From an uncultured Micrococcales bacterium (GTDB lineage: Bacteria > Actinomycetota > Actinomycetes > S36-B12 > UBA10799), in NCBI GenBank assembly GCA_937952095.1, contig CALFYG010000336.1, positions 1 through 9,879 on the forward strand: a stretch of 9,879 nt of DNA, read 5' to 3'. Below are positions 6,118 to 9,879 of the stretch, in pieces (positions within the stretch are counted from its first letter, which is position 1; each line of letters starts with the position of its first letter). The notes beneath the pieces were generated by a model. The model ran no database searches. It was not told the DNA's origin and saw only the letters and a list, made by a program, of their open reading frames with translations. Made by a program: the position numbers and the translations under genes.

Positions 6118-6733
6118 CCAGCGTCGGGTTCTGGTGAAGAACGTGCACGTGACGTGTCACTTCTTCACCAGAAGGCGCCTGCGCTGCCCGCTGCGGGCGG
6201 CGGCGGGCCAATGCGGCCAGCGCGATCAGTGCCACGGGCGCCGCGATCAGCCAGGGGACCAAACCCATCAGGTTCACTCCATGGGGAAGTGGCGGCACCG
6301 AACCGACGAGTGTGCGGGTGGCGCCCGACGGGGAGCGCCCGATCGCCACCACGGTGGTCCCGGGGGCGGCGGCGTCGGTGGCGGGGAAGTCCGCGACCAC
6401 AGTGCCGGCCTGGTCGGCGCGCACGGCGACAGGGTCTTCACTACCGAACTGGATGACCACCTCGGACATGCCGCGGAATCCGATGCCGTCGACGCGAAGG
6501 CTGGAGCTGTCGGGGGACATCGCCATGCGCTCGGGATCGGGGAGGTCGCTCGAACCGCTCTCGCCGGACGGGACCGGCGGCGGGCCGGCGGCCATCGCTT
6601 TGTCCTTCGTTTCCTTCCAGGAGACGTCCAGCGAGTCGGCGTCTCCGCCGTACCCGGGGCCCTGGTCGGCGTGCGCGATCGCAGGCGCACCGAGGGTGAG
6701 CACGATGACTAGCGCGGCGATGAGGCGTTTCAC
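6095..6733 (-). CDS. Small secreted, membrane-anchored protein with one Ig-like/IPT-like domain
   Basis: A 212-residue protein starting at GTG 6733. A signal peptide covers about 1-22: KR, hydrophobic LIAALVIVLTLGAPAIA, then a probable cleavage after AHA before DQGPGYGGDADSL. Residues 23-75 are polar and Pro/Ser/Gly rich. Residues 76-147 (SLRVDGIGFRGMSEVVIQFGS... to TLVGSV) look like a small beta-sandwich, as in many actinobacterial surface proteins. A hydrophobic segment at 155-176 is followed by an Arg-rich tail of about 36 residues, predicting an outside-facing type I membrane protein. There is no LPXTG sortase signal. Its position inside a glycosyltransferase locus suggests a surface or accessory role, which the sequence does not define. 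No Shine-Dalgarno sequence is visible before the GTG. The 3' end overlaps the convergent membrane gene by 23 bases and contains a strong hairpin. Confidence 0.75.
   Translation of the reverse strand: MKRLIAALVIVLTLGAPAIAHADQGPGYGGDADSLDVSWKETKDKAMAAGPPPVPSGESGSSDLPDPERMAMSPDSSSLRVDGIGFRGMSEVVIQFGSEDPVAVRADQAGTVVADFPATDAAAPGTTVVAIGRSPSGATRTLVGSVPPLPHGVNLMGLVPWLIAAPVALIALAALARRRPQRAAQAPSGEEVTRHVHVLHQNPTLATAPSAG
6129..6173. terminator. 13-bp perfect inverted repeat between convergent genes, possible bidirectional terminator
   Basis: TTCTGGTGAAGAA (6129-6141) is exactly the reverse complement of TTCTTCACCAGAA (6161-6173), with 19 bases between that can themselves partly pair (GTG 6143-6145 with CAC 6158-6160; ACG 6147-6149 with CGT 6153-6155). 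It begins 12 bases after the stop of the + membrane gene, a normal terminator position. It lies inside the last codons of the - gene (about residues 187-202), about 30 bases before that gene's stop. Neither side has a T-tract, which is common for actinobacterial terminators. Confidence 0.55.
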
Positions 6734-6798
6734 AGTTCTACTGTGGGCGCAGCGGAACGGTCCTGGCCAGAGCAGAACGTGGATGTGGACTGAACCCG

Positions 6799-6815
6799 TA
6801 GCGTCTCTTGAGGAG
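6799..6815 (+). promoter_or_regulatory. Possible -10 (TAGCGT) and Shine-Dalgarno (AGGAG) of the flippase gene
   Basis: AGGAG at 6811-6815 lies 9 bases before the ATG at 6825 and decides that start over in-frame ATGs farther upstream, such as 6720, which would run into the divergent gene. TAGCGT at 6799-6804 matches TANNNT and would give a very short leader. No clear -35 is visible, so the ribosome site is much better supported than the promoter. Confidence 0.45.
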
Positions 6816-6824
6816 TGCTTGAGG

Positions 6825-8114
6825 ATGGACGGTCAGCGTAGACCTGTGACCGCCTCTGCGCCCTCGGCTGCGCCCACTGCTGCGTCAGCCGAAGCGTCTG
6901 CCGGCGGCGCCATCCGATCCTCTCGGCTGTCCCGCCTGGCCGCCCCGCTGTTCATCGCGGTCATCGTCCAGAGCATTGCGAATCTTCTCTTCCACGCCGT
7001 TGTCGGCCGCGCCTTGACGCCCACCGAGTACGGGGCGCTGGGCACGGTGCTGGCGGCGATGACCCTGGTCGCTGTTCCGCTTTCGGCCCTGCAGACGGCC
7101 AGTGCCCGTGCCACGGCAACCGCCGGCCTGTCGTCTGCTACTGCCCGCAAGCTGGTGGTGCGCACCACGTTGTACAGCGCCCCGGTCGTCCTGGTCGTCC
7201 TTGCACTGTCCGGGCCAGCGGCCGGCTTCTTGCATCTGGACTCGACGTGGGACGCTGCGATCCTCGCGCCCACTCTGCTCGTGGCCGCGCTCATCGCCGT
7301 CGTCCGAGGCCTGCTGCTCGGTGTGGGACGCACCGGGGTCGTCGCGGGCAGCTACATCCTCTCGACGGTCCTACGGATCGGACCTGGCCTGGCGTTGGCG
7401 GCGGTGGCAGGCGTGACTGGTGCGTTGCTCGGCACGCTGCTCGGCGAGCTCGGGGCGCTACTACTGGTGACGATCGCAGCCCTGCGGGCGCCGGCAGGCG
7501 AGGTCGCCCACCTGTCCGGTGGCGACTATCTGCGCACGGGTGCGGTGGTCACGGGCCTGTTCCTGTTCACCACCGTCGACTTGTTCCTGGCAAGGCACTT
7601 CCTGCCGGGTGCGGCCTCCGGCGCGTACGTCGCGGCCGCCACCATCGGTAAGACCGTGCTCGCGTTGCCGGCCGCCGCCATCTCGATCGCCTACCCGAAG
7701 CTTGTGGCCGGCTGGGCTGATGGGAAGCCGCGTCCCGCCATCAAGTCGTCACTCTTGGTAGTCGGCGTGCCGGCAATTCTTGCGGCGGCGTTCGTCGCGT
7801 TGCTGCCCGGCCTGGTGCTCGCTGTGCTGTACGGATCCGGCACCTTCCCCGGCGCCGGTGCGGTGACAAGTGTGCTTGCGATCGTGGCCGGACTGAGCGC
7901 GCTGGTGAGTGTGCTGGTGCACGCCGGCATGGCACGCAACCGTTGGACCATGTGGCTGCCGTGGTTCGGGGCGGTCATGGAGGTCGTTGTGATCAGCGGG
8001 TGGCATGGGTCAGCAACCGCCATTGCCACGGCCTCCGCAGCCGTCGGCGCGGTCGTTCTGGTGCTGCTGCTGGTGTTCGAGCTTCCTGCTTGGCGAACCC
8101 AGAACCAACGCTGA
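6825..8114 (+). CDS. Oligosaccharide flippase family protein (Wzx/MOP superfamily)
   Basis: A 429-residue multi-pass membrane protein with the layout of Wzx-type flippases, which move lipid-linked oligosaccharides across the membrane. After an Ala/Ser/Pro-rich soluble N-terminus (8-27) come about 12 hydrophobic segments (about 39-60, 70-90, 112-133, 143-165, 171-190, 194-220, 237-256, 264-293, 308-330, 345-367, 376-392, 397-420). Family-like stretches are FHAVVGRALTPTEYGALGTVLA (56-77), the usual 'lgr.lgp.eyG.l' opening, and VDLFLARHFLPGAASGAYVAAATIGKTVLALPAAAISIAYPKLV (251-294), the second-half repeat. Length is typical. It is transcribed away from the small secreted-protein gene and is followed after 56 bases by a GT2 gene, so it may head the downstream run. 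The transported lipid-linked sugar cannot be told from sequence. Confidence 0.85.
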   Translation: MDGQRRPVTASAPSAAPTAASAEASAGGAIRSSRLSRLAAPLFIAVIVQSIANLLFHAVVGRALTPTEYGALGTVLAAMTLVAVPLSALQTASARATATAGLSSATARKLVVRTTLYSAPVVLVVLALSGPAAGFLHLDSTWDAAILAPTLLVAALIAVVRGLLLGVGRTGVVAGSYILSTVLRIGPGLALAAVAGVTGALLGTLLGELGALLLVTIAALRAPAGEVAHLSGGDYLRTGAVVTGLFLFTTVDLFLARHFLPGAASGAYVAAATIGKTVLALPAAAISIAYPKLVAGWADGKPRPAIKSSLLVVGVPAILAAAFVALLPGLVLAVLYGSGTFPGAGAVTSVLAIVAGLSALVSVLVHAGMARNRWTMWLPWFGAVMEVVVISGWHGSATAIATASAAVGAVVLVLLLVFELPAWRTQNQR

Positions 8115-8170
8115 ACGCAGGTTGTCTGCGACTTGAACCGCCCTTGAAGTAGGCCCGTCACGGTAGGGCC
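8115..8170 (+). promoter_or_regulatory. Short intergenic leader with small hairpin abutting a start codon
   Basis: This 56-base gap holds a direct repeat CTTGAA (8132-8137, 8143-8148; 11-base period), a small GCAG/CTGC stem, and GGCCC (8152-8156), which can pair with GGGCC (8166-8170) directly against the ATG at 8171. No Shine-Dalgarno sequence and no well-spaced TANNNT leaderless element was found. Whether the GT2 gene has its own promoter or is read from the flippase transcript is open. Confidence 0.3.
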
Positions 8171-9130
8171 ATGGCACAGATCACCTCCCTGCTCACAGTC
8201 CTTACGCAGTACTCCCGCACCCTGGCGGGCCAGCTCCTCCGGCTGGTCGTCCTGCTCCCCGCCTTCCTCGTCGCGGGCCTGCTCATGGTCACGCAGCGTC
8301 GCAAGCCCCAGGCTCCGGCGATCGTCGCCAACGACCTGCACCACCCCGCCGAGGTCGAGCTGTCCGTCGTGATCCCGTTCTACAACCCGGGCGACTCGCT
8401 GCGGCCGAACGTGCTCGAACTCGTCGAAGCGCTTCAGCAGCGCGGAATCTCGTATGAGGTCCTGGCCGTCTCTGACGGCTCCACCGACGGCTCGGAGGCC
8501 ACCATCGAGGGCATCCCCGGCGTGACCGTGATCGTCCAGCCCGAGAACCGCGGCAAGGGTGCTGCACTGCACACCGGGTTTTCGAAGGCCCGTGGTCGCT
8601 ACCTTGGGATGGTGGACGCCGACGGCGACATCGACCCGACGTACCTGTGCGACTACCTCGACCGCGCGCAGGCACACAACCTCGAGGTCGTCTACGCCAA
8701 CAAGTACCTGGCCGGCTCCGACTCTGCCGCCTCCGCGTTCCGCAAGATGGTCTCCCGCGGGTTCGTCACCTTCCAGACCGCTCTGTTCAACCTCGGCATC
8801 GAGGACACCCAGACCGGCTGCAAGCTCTTCCGTCGCGACGCGATGGCCAAGGTCCTGCCGACCATGCGCGAGCAGCGGTTCGCCTTCGACCTCGAGTTCT
8901 TCGTCGCGGCCAAGGAAGCGGGCATCACGAAGATGCAGGCCGCTCCGGTTGAACTGCGCGAGCGGATGGCCGGTTCCACCGTCGGCGCCAAGGCGATCCT
9001 GCGGACCATGCGGGAGGCCCTGACCATCTTCGGCCGGCTGCACATGTCCTCGACCTACCGCGAGCACCGCGCCCCGGTGATCTCGCTGCCCATCCACACC
9101 ACCGATGAACTGATCCCGCAGGCGGCCTGA
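8171..9130 (+). CDS. GT2 family glycosyltransferase, DPM1-like (polyprenyl-phosphate sugar synthase candidate)
   Basis: A 319-residue GT-A fold glycosyltransferase of family 2. An N-terminal hydrophobic helix (about 22-40, followed by QRRK) probably anchors it to the inner face of the membrane. The catalytic domain shows SVVIPFYN (65-72), SDGSTDGS (101-108), NRGKGAAL (126-133), the metal-binding DADGD (149-153), DTQTGCKLF (212-220) and FAFDLEFF (237-244). The 'D.q.G.K.f' and 'f.fD.E.l' patterns are those of dolichol/polyprenyl-phosphate mannose or glucose synthases, which charge a lipid phosphate with a sugar from a nucleotide donor. It would supply lipid-linked donor to GT-C enzymes such as those encoded upstream; that link is inference. 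The ATG at 8171 is preferred because it includes the helix; M39 would remove it. The next gene starts one base after its stop. Valine codons are mostly GTC here, against mostly GTG in the 4108-6117 gene. Confidence 0.85.
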   Translation: MAQITSLLTVLTQYSRTLAGQLLRLVVLLPAFLVAGLLMVTQRRKPQAPAIVANDLHHPAEVELSVVIPFYNPGDSLRPNVLELVEALQQRGISYEVLAVSDGSTDGSEATIEGIPGVTVIVQPENRGKGAALHTGFSKARGRYLGMVDADGDIDPTYLCDYLDRAQAHNLEVVYANKYLAGSDSAASAFRKMVSRGFVTFQTALFNLGIEDTQTGCKLFRRDAMAKVLPTMREQRFAFDLEFFVAAKEAGITKMQAAPVELRERMAGSTVGAKAILRTMREALTIFGRLHMSSTYREHRAPVISLPIHTTDELIPQAA

Positions 9131-9131
9131 C

Positions 9132-9879
9132 ATGCGAATCCTGATCCTCACCTGGCGCGACCTCCACCACCCGTTGGCCGGCGGCGCCGAGGTCTACACC
9201 GAACAGGTTGCGAAGCGCTGGGCGGCCAAGGGTCACCAGATCACGCTGTTCTCCGCCGCAGTCGCCGACCGTCCGGTCGTGGAGAAGGTCGACGGCTACA
9301 CGGTGGTCCGCGGCGGCAACCGCTTCACCGTCTACCGCAAGGCTCGGACCTGGTGGAAGCGGGTCGGCCGGTACCAGGGCTTTGACCTCGTGATCGACAT
9401 GATCAACACGGTCCCCTTCCTGGCCCATCAGTGGATCAAGGACGTTCCCACGGTGGCCTTCATCCACCAGACCGCCGAGGAGATCTGGGCGCACAACACC
9501 CCGTGGCCGGCCAGCGTGCTGGGTCGCTACTACCTCGAGCCGAAGTGGCTCAAGGCCTATCACGGGCGCCCGGTCCTGGCCGTGTCGCAATCGACGAAGG
9601 ACTCCATCGCCCGCTTCGGCGTCACCGATGTGACCGTGGTCCCGGAGGGCTTCGACCCGCCGGCCGTCATCCCCGACGTCCCGAAGGCCGACAAGCCCAC
9701 CATGGTCTGGTGCGCTCGGCACGTGCCCTACAAGCGTCCGATCGACGCGATCGAGGCCTTCAAGATCGCCCATGCGCAGATCCCCGACCTGCAGTTGTGG
9801 ATGCTCGGTGGCGGCCCCGACCTTGAGAAGACCAAGGCGGCGGCCGTTGACGGCGTCACGGTGTTCGGACGGGTCAGCG
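9132..9879 (+). CDS. GT4 family glycosyltransferase, N-terminal part (runs off window end)
   Basis: The first 249 codons of a GT-B fold retaining glycosyltransferase of family 4, which transfers a sugar from a nucleotide donor in the cytoplasm. The beginning MRILILTWRDLHHPLAGGAE carries the GGAE loop (17-20) typical of the N-terminal Rossmann domain. FIHQTAEEIW (110-119), AVSQSTKDSIARFG (150-163) and VVPEGFDP (169-176) match the interdomain pattern. WCARHVPYKRPIDAIEAF (193-210) is the start of the C-terminal donor-binding domain. The E-x7-E region lies beyond the window. The ATG at 9132 follows the previous stop by one base, with a weak AGGCGG ribosome site 7 bases before it, so the two glycosyltransferases are almost certainly co-translated. 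Members usually have 350-400 residues, so about a third is missing. Acceptor and donor are not identifiable. Confidence 0.85.
   Translation, partial: MRILILTWRDLHHPLAGGAEVYTEQVAKRWAAKGHQITLFSAAVADRPVVEKVDGYTVVRGGNRFTVYRKARTWWKRVGRYQGFDLVIDMINTVPFLAHQWIKDVPTVAFIHQTAEEIWAHNTPWPASVLGRYYLEPKWLKAYHGRPVLAVSQSTKDSIARFGVTDVTVVPEGFDPPAVIPDVPKADKPTMVWCARHVPYKRPIDAIEAFKIAHAQIPDLQLWMLGGGPDLEKTKAAAVDGVTVFGRVS

Noticed and set aside
6312..6824. In-frame upstream extension of the flippase gene
   Set aside because: It would lie antisense to the secreted-protein gene. The ATG at 6825 has an AGGAG site at 9 bases and gives the normal family length.
7691..9151. 486-codon open frame on the minus strand antisense to the flippase and GT2 genes
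   Set aside because: It crosses two well-recognised + genes and the gap between them, and its composition (Gly/Asp/Val/His-rich) is that of a reverse reading in GC-rich DNA.
1..9879. CRISPR array, tRNA, rRNA or defence system
   Set aside because: No regularly spaced repeats, cloverleaf-like segments or recognisable defence genes were seen on either strand; coding sequence fills nearly all of the window.

Overview
The window is a high-GC stretch (about two thirds G+C by eye). From about position 955 to the end it reads as one actinobacterial (Actinomycetota) chromosome segment. The reasons are strong G/C-ending codon bias, GTG starts, a probable leaderless promoter, and Ala/Val-rich multi-pass membrane proteins next to envelope glycosyltransferases. 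The organism guess is inference; no rRNA or other marker gene is present.

Positions 1 to about 955 do not belong with the rest. They are a patchwork of three unrelated gene fragments: the start of an N-acyl-D-amino-acid deacylase (+), about 43 codons of ribonuclease D (-), and an internal piece of an L-2-hydroxyglutarate-oxidase-type FAD oxidoreductase (+). The fragments look proteobacterial. They meet each other and the actinobacterial segment at points where roughly 10-15 bases fit the proteins on both sides. No transposase, integrase or repeat surrounds the joins, so a chimeric assembly or chimeric template is the most economical explanation. A single open frame happens to run through all three fragments and on antisense to the next gene. 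It is not a real 886-residue protein.

The remainder is an envelope-polysaccharide or glycolipid locus. A polytopic GT-C-like membrane protein (-, 3' end lost at the chimeric join) is divergent from a two-gene operon (+): a nucleotidyltransferase / thymidylate-kinase-like fusion, overlapped by 4 bases (ATGA) by a second polytopic membrane protein related to the first. That operon converges with a small secreted, membrane-anchored protein (-), the two overlapping by 23 bases beside a 13-bp perfect hairpin. Divergent from the small gene is a run of three + genes: a Wzx/MOP-type flippase, a DPM1-like GT2 glycosyltransferase, and a GT4 glycosyltransferase cut off by the window end.

A coherent working model (inference): the GT2 enzyme charges polyprenyl phosphate with a sugar, the GT4 enzyme extends a lipid-linked or lipid-anchored glycan in the cytoplasm, the flippase moves a lipid-linked product outward, and the GT-C-like proteins transfer sugars outside the membrane. 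The kinase-like fusion and the small secreted protein are the least understood members. No tRNA, rRNA, CRISPR array, insertion sequence or defence system was seen.
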